From Nitrospirota bacterium (GTDB lineage Bacteria; Nitrospirota; Nitrospiria; Nitrospirales; Nitrospiraceae), in assembly GCA_040755395.1 (NCBI GenBank), contig JBFMAX010000003.1:310001-374000 (forward strand): a stretch of 64,000 nucleotides of DNA, in the 5' to 3' direction. Positions 41,041 to 50,960 of the stretch are shown here, piece after piece. Positions within the stretch are counted from its first letter, which is position 1. The number at the start of each line of letters is the position of its first letter. The notes below the pieces were generated by a model. The model was not told the origin of the DNA, did not search any database, and saw only the letters and a program-made list of their open reading frames with translations. The translations under genes and the position numbers were made by a program.

Positions 41041-43646
41041 GAGGCGACCTCGCTTCGTCGCAAGAGCCGTAGACGTGCCGAATAGGAGGCCCGTGGAATC
41101 TGCGGCAGTTGCTCGCACTTCGCTTCAACATCGGCCTTCGTCATGGGTCCTGGGCACGTCAGCTCGATTTGGACATCGAGGGTTCCGGTGCCGCTCAATG
41201 CGCCACGGAGTGCTGAGTTGTATCCGGACAGCTCCACATTCTGTGCTGTGGCCAGAATCCGAAAACTCACTTGCCGAATAGCGGCACCGTCAACGTCGAT
41301 GAGCCGCGCTGCCACCTGCTGGCGCAATTCAGCAAGGGAGCCGCACGGCGGCGTCACGGCTTCGTCGATCTGGAGTCCTGGGGCCAGAATTGCAGTTGGG
41401 CCCGGTGACGGGTCTGGGAGTCCTGATTGCAGTTGCGGGGATGGAAGAGGGGTTGGCGTTGGCGGTGTGGAGGGCGTCGCTGGCGCCCAGGGCGGAACCA
41501 GGATTGCCTCGTCCAACTCAGCCGGGGTTAGATCGACTGATTCTCCACAGAAACTTCGGCCCCGCGGTCCCTGCAGACCAAGCGGACGAGTGTCCCGGTC
41601 CTCGACGAGCCATCGAATCGCGCCGGCGATCATGTCTTCCTTAAGAGGAACGGGAAAGCCCAACGTGGTCCGGTAGAGCCGATCCACCTGCTCCACGGTC
41701 TGTCCCAGGAGGGTCGAGAGACGGTCGCGAATGTGTTCCACAAAGTACGTTTGAGGATACACCTGCGTGCGAAGGTGGTTGACGACTTCCTCTCGGCTGG
41801 TGACTTGGCCGAGCGGTTCGATCTCAAAGGCACTGTCATCCGGGCTGTCTGCCCACTGCTCGACTCTGGTGTAGATAAGCCCAGCCTGCTTGAGCGTTTC
41901 CAAAATCAGCTTCCGTTCGCGGCTGGCGATCTTCTCGTAGCGGTCTCTTCGCTCTGCATTCTTGGCTGTCGGCGCTAGGGCATTCGCTGCCATGTAACGC
42001 CGAGCGGCTGCGAGAAGATCCGCATTCGTCAGGTGGTTGGCCTGTGCATCGCGCGGCTCCAGTAAGAGGACTTGGTTGCGGAAGTCCACTCCCCGATAAA
42101 GATTATGCCGCTCCGGATTGGACAAACGGCGCGGGGCCAAGACAAACCGTGGACCTTTCTTGGACATTGCGTTGAGGGCCGTACGGGCTGCCTCTAGATC
42201 GGTGTACACGAGGGCCTGCTGCCAGTCCTTGAACAAGTCCTTCAACCAGGTTTCTATGAGCTGTTGGCGGGCCGCCTCGTCGCTTCCAGAACGCAACGCC
42301 TCCAGTTCGACCTTGGCGTTCTCGTTCTCTTCCACGTCGAAGTAGAAGCGATCCTCCTCCTTGTGGAAATAGGACCCGTATCGCAGAAACGCCTCCAGGG
42401 ACGCTTCGAACTGGTTGGGGTTACACCCCGGTTCGGCGACATGCCGGATGACTTCGTCCTTCGTAAGCCCACGGCCATGACCGGCCGGCACAAGGCTCGC
42501 GATGAGGGTGGCCGATGCAATGGCCTCGGCGTATGGTCGATCTTTCAGCTCACGCAGATTCCCGGCCGCACATGAGATCGTTGTGCCAGCGGGGTCAAGA
42601 TCCTGCAGCCGGTCGGCACAGGCTTGATCAGTGAGTTTGCAGTGAGCCCCGGTGAGCAAACCAACTGTGGCACCAGCCGCATCGAGCATGGCGCCCAGAA
42701 GGCCCAGCGCGCCGCGGGTTCCTTGGAATGCTTGACCTCCACTCATGCGTGCAAAAATCAAATCAATCAGCTCGGGCAGGAACGGGAATGACATGCGAAG
42801 TCTTGCCAGGTAGTCGTCCTTGACCTGCACCCCAAAGCGCCGCCACGTATTGACGTAAGATTGGATCAGGTCATCCGCCGCCTTGCGATCGTATGTCGCT
42901 GCGTTCGAGAAGAGACGGTGCCGAACGATGGCTGCTCGATCTTCGGCCTTTCTGAACCGCAGCTCCACGCGAGGAATGCGTTTCAGTGTGATTCCGGGCT
43001 CGACGGCCCCATTGTAAATGGCGGCGACAAGGGTGACCTGGCGACTGCGATTCGCCTCCTCCGAGATCATTTGGAGGAAGCTGAGATTTTGACTGTGTCG
43101 AGCGGGATCGGTGATGTTGGTGATGCCCCGTTCCAGTTCATCAAGGATGAGCAGGACGTGTCGGCCACGAAGGGCATCGCGTAATTCGTTGAGCGAAGGT
43201 GGGTGCTCCTGTGGCCAAGCGACGCCGAGCTTCTCCCCGATGTATGTCCAAAGCGAATCGAACGGAAGGTACTGGTCGGTGAACTTCTCGACGAGGACGA
43301 TCACATCATTGGGTGGGGCCCATGCGTATCCGTGAGACTGCATCCAGGAGCGTGCCGGCTCGGGGTTGGCGAAAAGGTGATACGCAAGAAGGAGCGCATG
43401 TGACTTGCCTTGACCCTTCACCCCTTCCGCCAGGACGAGGCCTGGGGAGTCGTCGCCTTTGGTGCGCTCCTGGGCAAATCTGCGGCTCAGAGTCCGGAGC
43501 ATGGCATGGAGGTCTTCCGTCAGGTAGGTGAGGGCAAGAAACTGAGAGGCGTCACGCTCAAGGCAGGACTTGCCACCTGATCGTAGTTTCTCGAGATCGA
43601 TAACGCTGTCGATCCGACTAGCTGATACGTAGCGCCTGACAAGCAT
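41037..43646 (-). CDS. DUF499-like (COG1483-type) P-loop ATPase of the defence operon
   Basis: An 869-residue ATPase. Walker A is EGVKGQGKS at residues 74-82 and Walker B is LLILDELERG near 166-174. The P-loop protein is long with a helical C-terminal half, a proline-rich linker (PPWAPATPSTPPTPTPLPS) at about residue 730-760, and a final domain that ends in ASYSARLRLLRRSEVAS. This suits DUF499 ATPases of COG1743/PglZ defence loci; BrxC-like ATPases are an alternative. It is the first gene of the operon. ATG 43646 is preferred; a TTG at 43682 is in frame. Confidence 0.78.
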   Translation of the reverse strand: MLVRRYVSASRIDSVIDLEKLRSGGKSCLERDASQFLALTYLTEDLHAMLRTLSRRFAQERTKGDDSPGLVLAEGVKGQGKSHALLLAYHLFANPEPARSWMQSHGYAWAPPNDVIVLVEKFTDQYLPFDSLWTYIGEKLGVAWPQEHPPSLNELRDALRGRHVLLILDELERGITNITDPARHSQNLSFLQMISEEANRSRQVTLVAAIYNGAVEPGITLKRIPRVELRFRKAEDRAAIVRHRLFSNAATYDRKAADDLIQSYVNTWRRFGVQVKDDYLARLRMSFPFLPELIDLIFARMSGGQAFQGTRGALGLLGAMLDAAGATVGLLTGAHCKLTDQACADRLQDLDPAGTTISCAAGNLRELKDRPYAEAIASATLIASLVPAGHGRGLTKDEVIRHVAEPGCNPNQFEASLEAFLRYGSYFHKEEDRFYFDVEENENAKVELEALRSGSDEAARQQLIETWLKDLFKDWQQALVYTDLEAARTALNAMSKKGPRFVLAPRRLSNPERHNLYRGVDFRNQVLLLEPRDAQANHLTNADLLAAARRYMAANALAPTAKNAERRDRYEKIASRERKLILETLKQAGLIYTRVEQWADSPDDSAFEIEPLGQVTSREEVVNHLRTQVYPQTYFVEHIRDRLSTLLGQTVEQVDRLYRTTLGFPVPLKEDMIAGAIRWLVEDRDTRPLGLQGPRGRSFCGESVDLTPAELDEAILVPPWAPATPSTPPTPTPLPSPQLQSGLPDPSPGPTAILAPGLQIDEAVTPPCGSLAELRQQVAARLIDVDGAAIRQVSFRILATAQNVELSGYNSALRGALSGTGTLDVQIELTCPGPMTKADVEAKCEQLPQIPRASYSARLRLLRRSEVAS

Positions 43647-44174
43647 GGAGGTAAGAATAATACAGAATTCGAGACGAATCAAGACTCTGAATGCACATAG
43701 CGTAAAAATAAAGACAATTTATCGATCTATCGAGTCGTCCCATGATCGGGAAAACCGCGGCCGGGGTCAGCGCCTGAGCACGGGGCAGACCGGAAACGAG
43801 AACGGGCTGACCCCGTAGCTGGCCAGGGGGGTCCGGGCAACAGGTATAGTTTTCGAAATCGATTTGTTGCGGAATCCGCCGTAGCCTTGGCGGGGGCAGG
43901 GGTCCCCGACACACTGGCTTGCCACGAAAGCTAGGTGTGGGGAGGGGGTGAGCTGCCGGGCTGAGACAGCCGGGTGGGGTCCAGAGATGAAAGATTGGCT
44001 TGGTGGCGTGAGCCACGAAGCCACCCCTTACCTCGCGTGCGAGTCCCGGCGGCTCTTCATCGCTTTATCGAGTTTGTTTGTTGGCGTCGGATGATCCTCT
44101 CCCGTCGCTTTCACTTGATTCGAACGGGATTTGAACCTCCGACCGGGGGCTGCGAAGGGGCAGGCCTACTTTGC
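43647..44174. other. Non-coding boundary of the defence operon
   Basis: About 530 bp with no gene. The first 100 bp, AT-rich (TTTATTTTTACGC on the minus strand), must carry the operon promoter, but no clean -35/-10 pair is visible. GGGGTCAGC (43763-43771) and GCTGACCCC (43806-43814) form a wide hairpin. Near the right end a tRNA T-arm-like remnant lies on the minus strand (44127-44144). Confidence 0.55.
44127..44144 (-). repeat. tRNA T-arm-like remnant
   Basis: The minus strand reads GGTCGGAGGTTCAAATCC, which differs by one base from the T-arm region of tRNA-Pro in this window (AGTCGGAGGTTCAAATCC). The bases after it (CGTTCGAATC) do not form an acceptor stem. It lies between the defence operon and the HPt gene. 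Confidence 0.5.
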
Positions 44175-44501
44175 TTATCTTCGGTACACCACTTCGACGC
44201 GTTCGAGAAACTCCAGCAAGGTGCCGGCGTGCCGGCGGATCTTCCCGGCGTCGCGTTGCGCCGAGGCTTGTTCCAGCGCCGTTCCGATCTCGCTGATGGC
44301 GTGGAAGCCGTACCCCCCGCCGTCGCCTCTCATCCGGTGGCCTAAGAGACGGATCTCTTCGAAATCCTCCCGTTGAAGGGCGGCTTGAATGGCGGTGAAG
44401 TCTTTGCGTCTGTTCTCAAGAAACCGGGGCACAAGGGGTTCAAGGTCGGGGTCCAGGCGGACCACGATTTTCTCTTTGGGGGTCGGGTCGTGCCGGATCA
44501 T
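44175..44501 (-). CDS. HPt-domain phosphotransfer protein
   Basis: A 108-residue protein with one histidine phosphotransfer domain. The motif LLGHRMRGDGGGYGF has the phospho-accepting histidine and the following glycines. It starts in the stop of the hybrid kinase gene (ATGA, 44498-44501) and would pass phosphate between the kinase receiver domains and a separate regulator. The longer in-frame extension to 44675 lies inside the kinase gene and is excluded. Confidence 0.87.
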   Translation of the reverse strand: MIRHDPTPKEKIVVRLDPDLEPLVPRFLENRRKDFTAIQAALQREDFEEIRLLGHRMRGDGGGYGFHAISEIGTALEQASAQRDAGKIRRHAGTLLEFLERVEVVYRR

Positions 44502-47500
44502 GTCACGTCGCGTCCTATGTGCGTCGCCAGCATGTCGAGCAGCGTCGACTTCTTGATCGGTTTGGTCATGTGGGCGGTGCAGCCCGCCTCGAAAATCTTC
44601 GCCGCTTCCTCTTTGAGCGCCAACGCCGTGAGCGCGACGATCGGCGTCTCGGGGAGGCGCTGATCCCGTTCCCATTGGCGAATCGCGCGGGTGGCGGCAT
44701 AGCCGTCCATCACGGGCATCTGCATATCCATCAGCACCAGGTCGTAGCGACCCGCCTTGAACAGATCGACGCCGATCTGCCCGTTCTCCGCCACGTCCAG
44801 TTTGTGCGGAGTGGGCTTCAAATACGATTGAATCAGAAGCTGGTTGTCGGGCGAGTCTTCGACGAGCAGGATGCGCAGCGAATCGGCGGGGCTCGCAGGT
44901 GCGGCGGAAGGCGGGTCGGGAGGCGCGGGCGACAGGCCTTTCGTTCGGCCGAGCGCGATGCTGATGGTTTGGAGCAGGTCCGATCGCCTGATCGGTTTCA
45001 CCAGATATCCGCCGAGCCCCAGTTCATATGTGCGCGCGATATCGTCGGCCCACCGATCGGAGGCCAACATAATGGTCGTCAATCCCTCGAGATGCGGCAT
45101 GCCTTTGACACGTTCGGCGACCTCGAATCCGTCCATGTCGGGCATGCGGCAGTCCAGCAGCAGGATCTGGTAAGGGCTGCCGGCGTCGGCGGCCCGCCGG
45201 AGTTCAACCAAGGCCTGCTCGCCGCTCCCGGCTTCCGTCACGACGGCGCCCCACGCCGTCAAGGTTTCGCGCAGGATCAGCAGGTTGGTCGGATGATCGT
45301 CGACCACCAGCGTCCGGAGACCCGCCAGATCGTGGGCGACAGGCGGTTTGGGTCTCGGCGGCTGCGGTGGTGCGGAGAGCCGGACCACGCAATGGAACGT
45401 GCTGCCTTGGCCTTCGGCGCTCTCGGCCCAGATTCTCCCGCCCATTAGTTTGGCGAGATGCCTGGAGATGGAAAGGCCCAATCCGGTGCCCCCGTACTGG
45501 CGCGCGGTGGACGCATGGGCTTGGGTGAAGCTTTCAAAGATGGCCTCGAGCTTGTCCTTCGGGATGCCGATGCCGGTGTCGGTGACGGAGAAGCGGATGG
45601 CGCCGAGCCGGTTGATTTCAGGGTCGTTCAGGACGCGGACGACGACGGAGCCGCGTTCCGTAAACTTGATGGCGTTGCCGATCAGGTTGACGAGGATCTG
45701 ATGCAGGCGATTCGGATCGCCGACCAGGTGACAGGGCACGTCGGGGGAAACGTGGCAGGCGAGCTCCAAGCCTTTCTCGTTGGCGCGCATCGCCAGGATC
45801 TCGATGGCTTTGTCGATCAGTTCGAAGAGATCGAACTCGATCGTCTCCAGCTCCAGATGGCCGGCTTCGACCTTTGAGAGATCGAGGATGTCGTTGATGA
45901 GCGACAGGAGATTGCCGCCGGCCCGCCTGAAAATGCGGACATATTTTCGTTGATCCGGAGTCAACTCCGTTTCCCACAGCAAATCGGCCATGCCGATGAT
46001 GGCGTTCATCGGAGTCCTGATCTCGTGGCTCATGCTGGCCAAAAACTCGCTCTTGGCCCGATTCGCCACTTCGGCGGCTTCCTTGGCGATCCGGAGCGCC
46101 TGTTCCGTTTCTCGTCGCTCGATCGCTTCCATGGCGAGCGTGGCGATGGTTGCCAGGGAACTGGCGAAGTGTTCTTCTTCGGCGGTCCACTGACGGGGGC
46201 CGCCGACGTGTTCATGGCAGAGCACCCCGACGACCCGTCCCTTTCGACGGATCGGCGCGTCCAGCATGGCGCCGATGCCGAGCGGTTTCAGGTAGGACTG
46301 GGAAAACTGCCGGGTCCTGACGTCCTGATGCGCGTCATGAGCGGCCAAGGCGCGGTCTTCGTGTTCCAACGTCGAAAAGTACGTCGGATAATCGCGTGCG
46401 GACAGGGTGGCTCCGGAGGAGTGGCGATCGTGACGCAGTTCGTACAGATCGCATAGCCGGATGCTCGAACGAGTTTCATCGTACAGCCAGATGCTGGTCC
46501 GCTCGACTCCCAACGCGCGGCATCCGGTCTTGGTGATGGCCTGAAATGCCTGCGTGAGGTCTCCGCCGTTGACGGCTTCGCCCTTGGCTAATTCAAGCAG
46601 CGCGTGTTGATACTGCTGCAAGCTGGCTGCCCGTCGCTGCTCGATACGCTCGGATCGTTTTCGCTCCGAGATGTCGCGGGTGATTTCGACGTAACAAACA
46701 GGCGAACCGGCGGGGTTCCGGATGGCAAACAGCGACACATCGAAGGTTTTCTCGATTCCGTCTTTCGTGCGCCCGCCTACTTCACCGCGATAACCTCCTG
46801 CGGTCGCCAGCCGCTGCAGGATGGCGGCGAACGCTTCCGGTCCCAGGACGGCCGCGGGGGTCTTGCCGACCAGTTCGTGGTCGGCGTACCCGGTCAACGC
46901 GGCGTGCGCGGCATTCTGGTAGGTAAAGCGCCCTTTCAGGTCGAGAATCGCGATCGCGTCTTCGGCGTGCGCGATGATCTCCCGGTAGAGATGGAGATTT
47001 TCCTCGCTCCGCATGCGCTCGATTTCCGCCGCGGCCCGGGAAGCAAAAACCTTCAGGATCGGGGTAATGCGGTGTTCGCCGTCGATGGGCTTGTCGTCCA
47101 TAATGCAGAGGTGCCCGATCGTGCGGCCGGACCGGTCGACCATGGCGATTCCCAGATAACTGACCACCCCGAGATCGGCCAAAAACTTGTCGTCGGGAAA
47201 AGCTTCCCGCACCGAATTCCGGTAATAGGCCTTGCCGTGTTTGACGACGTTCTCGCAGGGGGTCTTGGTCGCGTCGTATTCAACTGGGGAGCCCGGCCTG
47301 TCGGCCATCCAGGCGGCCAGGGTGCGCATCCATGACGATTCGCCGCCCACCAGTTCCGTTACAAATACGTATTTGACGCCGAGCGCGCGCGCGATATGCC
47401 GGACGAGCGCGGACAAGAACTCGTTCCCGGTCACGGAGGCGGTTCCTTCCACCACCGCCCGTTGCACCCGGTCCATCCACTCTTTCTCGGCAGCGTTAAG

Positions 47501-47737
47501 ACTGTCGTTGTCTCGCTTTCGTTTGGGGCGGTCCCCGCCCGGCTTCGCAGTAGGCTGACCCGGCTCCGCGTCGCGCGACCGAACGAGCGATGCGAACTCG
47601 GCGGACACCCTGTGCAAGGCTTCTTCGGCTCGCTTGCGGGCGGCCCGTTCAGCCCGCAACGCTTCCCTGAGACGATCGGAAAGCGTCGCGCGTTTCGGTG
47701 TTCGTTTCGAGCGGGCGGAGGTTACTTTTCTGGCCAT
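44498..47737 (-). CDS. Hybrid sensor histidine kinase (GAF-PAS-GAF-HisKA-HATPase-REC-REC)
   Basis: A 1079-residue soluble kinase. After a basic coiled-coil N-terminus come GAF (about 95-240), PAS (247-365, [16 protein letters not shown]), a second GAF (385-540), HisKA with His571 ([13 protein letters not shown]), HATPase_c ([14 protein letters not shown]), then two receiver domains ([12 protein letters not shown] with [12 protein letters not shown], and [12 protein letters not shown] with [12 protein letters not shown]). No membrane segment, so it senses a cytoplasmic signal. It works with the overlapping HPt gene; likely output are the REC proteins upstream. Confidence 0.92.
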   Translation of the reverse strand: MARKVTSARSKRTPKRATLSDRLREALRAERAARKRAEEALHRVSAEFASLVRSRDAEPGQPTAKPGGDRPKRKRDNDSLNAAEKEWMDRVQRAVVEGTASVTGNEFLSALVRHIARALGVKYVFVTELVGGESSWMRTLAAWMADRPGSPVEYDATKTPCENVVKHGKAYYRNSVREAFPDDKFLADLGVVSYLGIAMVDRSGRTIGHLCIMDDKPIDGEHRITPILKVFASRAAAEIERMRSEENLHLYREIIAHAEDAIAILDLKGRFTYQNAAHAALTGYADHELVGKTPAAVLGPEAFAAILQRLATAGGYRGEVGGRTKDGIEKTFDVSLFAIRNPAGSPVCYVEITRDISERKRSERIEQRRAASLQQYQHALLELAKGEAVNGGDLTQAFQAITKTGCRALGVERTSIWLYDETRSSIRLCDLYELRHDRHSSGATLSARDYPTYFSTLEHEDRALAAHDAHQDVRTRQFSQSYLKPLGIGAMLDAPIRRKGRVVGVLCHEHVGGPRQWTAEEEHFASSLATIATLAMEAIERRETEQALRIAKEAAEVANRAKSEFLASMSHEIRTPMNAIIGMADLLWETELTPDQRKYVRIFRRAGGNLLSLINDILDLSKVEAGHLELETIEFDLFELIDKAIEILAMRANEKGLELACHVSPDVPCHLVGDPNRLHQILVNLIGNAIKFTERGSVVVRVLNDPEINRLGAIRFSVTDTGIGIPKDKLEAIFESFTQAHASTARQYGGTGLGLSISRHLAKLMGGRIWAESAEGQGSTFHCVVRLSAPPQPPRPKPPVAHDLAGLRTLVVDDHPTNLLILRETLTAWGAVVTEAGSGEQALVELRRAADAGSPYQILLLDCRMPDMDGFEVAERVKGMPHLEGLTTIMLASDRWADDIARTYELGLGGYLVKPIRRSDLLQTISIALGRTKGLSPAPPDPPSAAPASPADSLRILLVEDSPDNQLLIQSYLKPTPHKLDVAENGQIGVDLFKAGRYDLVLMDMQMPVMDGYAATRAIRQWERDQRLPETPIVALTALALKEEAAKIFEAGCTAHMTKPIKKSTLLDMLATHIGRDVT

Positions 47738-47984
47738 CGTACCGATTTCACGGTTCTCGTTCGTGCAAGCCGATCGGCGTCTTTCCCGGAGCCTGCCCCG
47801 CCGGAGGATGTTCCCCGGGCGCCGCGCTCACGAAACAAGGGATTCGCGCGGGACGCCGAAACGACTCACACGTCCGCAGACGCGCAAGCTGTCGGGAGAG
47901 GGCGGCGGGACATCGTCGGGCAGGGCGGTGAGACATCGGTGATTCGTGATCGGCACAAACCTGACGGCTCCGGTTCCTGCAGGA

Positions 47985-48989
47985 TCAGTCTTTGTGCGAG
48001 TCCTCCACCAATGAGAGGAGGCTTGCCTGTTTGGTGCGGTTGCGGCCTTCCTGCTTCGCCTGGTACAGCGCTTGGTCGGCCGCTCTGATCAGGTCGGTCG
48101 GCGACGCTGCGCGCGCGGGGATCGTGCTCGCGACGCCCAGACTGATGGTGACCTGCTCCCCGGTCGAATGAGAAATCCCCGCCGTTTCGATCTTCCGCCG
48201 CAGCGTTTCGGCCACCTGGGCGGCTCCGTCTGCGTTGGTGCCTGGGAGCACGACCACGAATTCGTCTCCGCCGTAGCGGGCGACCAGGTCGCCAGGCCGG
48301 TTGACCGCGCTGGAAATGACGCTGGCGACCTGCTTCAGGCATTCATCCCCGGCCTGATGGCCGTTGCTGTCGTTGTAATATTTGAATCGATCGATATCGA
48401 GCATGATCAGGGAGAGCGGGGTCGCGTCGCGGACGGCGCGCCGCCATTCCTGGTCCAGGAAATCGTCGAACTGACGCCGGTTCGTGATGCCGGTCAGGCC
48501 GTCCAGGCAGGAGAGGCGAAGCAGCATCTGGTTGGCTTCCTGGAGCTGGCGCATCACTTCAAGCAGTTCCTGTTCGCGCGCGCGGCGGCGGTCGATTTCG
48601 TGGACCAACCGCAGCACCGAACGAACGCGCGTGAGCAGTTCGACCTTGTTGATCGGTTTCCCGATGTAATCCATCGCGCCGGCCGCAAACGCCAATTGGA
48701 GGTCGACCGGATCGGACTTCACCGTCACCATGATGATGGGGATATCGCGCAGCCGTTCGACCGCTTTGATTTGGCGGCATGCCTCGATGCCGTTCATCTG
48801 CGGCATCATAATGTCCATCAGGATCAGGTCGACACGGGCGACGGTCTGTCTTCCGCCGTCCAATCCGAGGTGGTGGAACGCGGAGGCCGCCGAGTCGGCC
48901 ACGATGATGTCTTCATACCCGGCCGCGGTCAGGATCGACTGCAGGAGGAGACGGTCGTCCGGGGAGTCGTCAACGATCAAAATGCCCAT
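47985..48989 (-). CDS. Response regulator with GGDEF diguanylate cyclase
   Basis: A 334-residue REC-GGDEF protein. The receiver has [13 protein letters not shown] with the phospho-acceptor. The cyclase domain (about 170-330) has the intact active site [11 protein letters not shown] and, five residues before it, RPGD, the RxxD product-inhibition site. It makes c-di-GMP from GTP when phosphorylated. The kinase gene downstream on the same strand is a likely partner. Confidence 0.92.
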   Translation of the reverse strand: MGILIVDDSPDDRLLLQSILTAAGYEDIIVADSAASAFHHLGLDGGRQTVARVDLILMDIMMPQMNGIEACRQIKAVERLRDIPIIMVTVKSDPVDLQLAFAAGAMDYIGKPINKVELLTRVRSVLRLVHEIDRRRAREQELLEVMRQLQEANQMLLRLSCLDGLTGITNRRQFDDFLDQEWRRAVRDATPLSLIMLDIDRFKYYNDSNGHQAGDECLKQVASVISSAVNRPGDLVARYGGDEFVVVLPGTNADGAAQVAETLRRKIETAGISHSTGEQVTISLGVASTIPARAASPTDLIRAADQALYQAKQEGRNRTKQASLLSLVEDSHKD

Positions 48990-49052
48990 CGAGGTGCCTT
49001 ATTCCGTGAAGTCGTCTTACGTAGGAACGTCCACCGAGGCGGATGGTAGCAG

Positions 49053-49691
49053 TTAGTGTTCATAAACACCAGGATAAAGCTTCTTGATGCAGGGGGTGCA
49101 GAGTCCGTGACTGAACTCGGCTTCCGAATGCTCCTGCAGGTATTCCTCCAATTGCTGCCACGATCCGAGGTCGTTCCGAATCTTCTTGCATGATGCGCAG
49201 ATCGGGATTAGGCCGCGCAGAGTCTTCACCTCCCGGAGCGCCCGCTGCAGCTCTTCGTTGCTGGCGCGGAGTTCCCGTTCCCTGGCCTTCCGGCAGTCCA
49301 TCTCGCGTTTCAGGGCGAGCGCCGATGAAACCCTGGCCAGCAGTTCGACGCTGTTGACCGGTTTGTTGATGTAATCGGTCGCTCCCGCGGCGAAAGCCTC
49401 TTTGAGATTCGACGGGTCGTTCTTGGCGGTCACGATGATGACCGGGATGTCCTGCAGGTATTGTTGGGCCTTGATCAGACGGCAGGCGGCCACTCCGTCG
49501 ATTTCCGGCATGAGATAGTCCATGAGAATCAGATCGACGGCTGAAGGGTGCGGCCCGGACGGCTCGGTCAACTGCTCCAACGCCGCTGCGGCCGATTCGG
49601 CCGTCACCACGTCCGGATAGCCGGCCCTGTGGAGGATGGTCTGGAGCAAAACACGTTGGTCCTGGGAGTCATCCACGATCAGAATGCTCAT
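49053..49691 (-). CDS. Response regulator with C-terminal Cys-rich domain
   Basis: A 212-residue receiver protein (MSILIVDDSQDQRVLL; LILMDYLMPEIDG) without a DNA-binding domain. After a coiled coil comes a small domain with ICASCKKIRNDLGSWQQLEE and LCTPCIKKLYP, a Cys-pair module often found at the end of such regulators and thought to bind metal. It starts at ATG 49691; the frame to 49973 is not needed. The 63-bp gap to the REC-GGDEF gene suggests an operon. Confidence 0.85.
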   Translation of the reverse strand: MSILIVDDSQDQRVLLQTILHRAGYPDVVTAESAAAALEQLTEPSGPHPSAVDLILMDYLMPEIDGVAACRLIKAQQYLQDIPVIIVTAKNDPSNLKEAFAAGATDYINKPVNSVELLARVSSALALKREMDCRKARERELRASNEELQRALREVKTLRGLIPICASCKKIRNDLGSWQQLEEYLQEHSEAEFSHGLCTPCIKKLYPGVYEH

Positions 49692-50096
49692 GCGCGCGAC
49701 TGCTCTCTGAACATGACCGGGGAACGCGATGAGGCCGGTGAAGCGGCGCTGGACACGGGTGAACGGCGCACCGAGCGTCCGGGTTCCGGATCGCCCGACT
49801 CGATCAAGTTTCAGTAAGTATAGCAGTCCCCCTCGCCCTTCGGGCCACCCTGCAGGATGGAAAATGCGGGTGGCGCCGACCTGGGTGCCCCCCACCCGTT
49901 GCACGCGACCCATTGCATTGGACCCGTTGCAAGGAAGAAGCAACGGGTGCCCCCGCAATGAATGCCCCGGCAACGGGTACCCGGCGCAGCGGGGTCCCTA
50001 CACCGCGCGGGGTGCGAGCTTGCATCCGTTGCAATCGGAGAGGAGCAACGGGTACCCGGCTGGTCGGTGACAGGACCCGCATTTTCATACCAGGTG
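49692..50096. other. Non-coding gap holding the 3'-end repeat
   Basis: About 400 bp without a gene. Most of it is the dispersed repeat copy B plus an inserted piece with short hairpins such as ACCCATTGCATTGG and CGTTGCAAGG. The promoter of the receiver gene at 49691 should lie at its left end. Confidence 0.6.
49866..50079 (-). repeat. Dispersed 3'-end repeat, copy B
   Basis: GCGGGTGGCGCCGACCTGGG opens the copy, matching 1353-1372 at 19 of 20 bases. About 90 bp of extra repeat sequence follows, then AGCGGGGTCCCTACACC from 49988 to GACAGGACCCG ending at 50079, nearly identical to 1388-1481. It ends 18 bp from the yqeY stop (50097), so it lies directly behind that gene. Confidence 0.8.
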
Positions 50097-50543
50097 CTAG
50101 CGAAGTCTCGACCGGACCAGGTCGCTGATCAATTTCCCATCGACGGCTTGGCCGGCCAAGCGAGCCATGACGGTTTTCATGACGGTTCCCATGTCTTTCG
50201 GCGAGGTCGCGCCTGTTTCTTGGACGACGGCATCGATGATCTGAGAGACCTCCTCCGCCGTAAGCGCGCGCGGGAGATAACTTTGGATGATCGCGATTTC
50301 CTTGAGTTCCTTGCCGGCCAAGTCTTCCCGCCTGGCCTTGTCGTATTGTTCGGCGGCTTCTTTGCGTTGCTTGATCAACGAGGCCATGACGCGGGTCATC
50401 TCCGCATCGTCCAGGTGTTTCTTGAGTTCCAGTTCCTTGTTCGTCACCGCGGCCTTGATCATGCGGATGACGTCCATGCGGAGCTGATCCTTGGCCTTCA
50501 TGGCGTGTTTCAGGTCTTCGGCGAGACGGTCGTGAAGCGACAT
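50097..50543 (-). CDS. yqeY: GatB/YqeY-domain protein
   Basis: A 148-residue YqeY-like protein: MSLHDRLAEDLKHAMKAKD at the start, MIKAAVTNKELE, then LIKQRKEAAEQY and the ending DGKLISDLVRSRL. The domain is related to the tail of GatB amidotransferase and binds tRNA-like RNA; its own role is not settled. The ATG at 50543 follows AGGAGCCCC. Confidence 0.9.
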   Translation of the reverse strand: MSLHDRLAEDLKHAMKAKDQLRMDVIRMIKAAVTNKELELKKHLDDAEMTRVMASLIKQRKEAAEQYDKARREDLAGKELKEIAIIQSYLPRALTAEEVSQIIDAVVQETGATSPKDMGTVMKTVMARLAGQAVDGKLISDLVRSRLR

Positions 50544-50707
50544 GGGGCTCCTTGTTGGTTGTCGGTCCGGGGACATCGCCGGCGTGGTCGACAAGGGCAG
50601 AATAGCCCGGCGCTCCGATTCCGTCAATCGGTCGACCATGACGGTCTTCGGCCCTGCACCGGAAGACGCCCCGCCGGCTTCGCGCATCGTCACAAAGAAC
50701 GTCGTGC

Positions 50708-50960
50708 TAGCCCACATTATTCATGAACGCTTCTGCTGCAATCGCGGATTCGCTGCTGGGCACCCATTGCCCCAAGATGCAATGGGTCCCGGCCTTGCGG
50801 CGGGCGTGCTCGCCGCTCAGTCCTTCGACGTACTGTTTCAAGTACGCCTCAGTCCCTCGCGGCTGCGCTTGCCCGTCTCGCGACGCGACTCCCGGGTACC
50901 CGTTGCTCTTCTGCTGCAACGGGTGCAACGCGACGAACCGTCATGAATAATGTGGGCTAG
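50708..50960 (-). mobile_element. MITE-like element, copy 1
   Basis: A 253-bp element bounded by perfect 20-bp inverted repeats: CTAGCCCACATTATTCATGA at 50708-50727 and its complement at 50941-50960. On the minus strand the inside shares its sequence with the copy at 57343-57556, including CGACGGTTCGTCGCG-like start, GAGCAACGGGTACCCG, GGCGAGCACGCCCG and GCAGCAGAAGCGTTCATGA. About 40 bp with a CCATTGC/GCAATGG hairpin are extra here. No transposase is encoded. Confidence 0.82.

Noticed and set aside
43763-43814. GGGGTCAGC/GCTGACCCC hairpin as terminator of the island
   Set aside because: The loop is over 30 bases and no T-run follows; I kept it only as a note.
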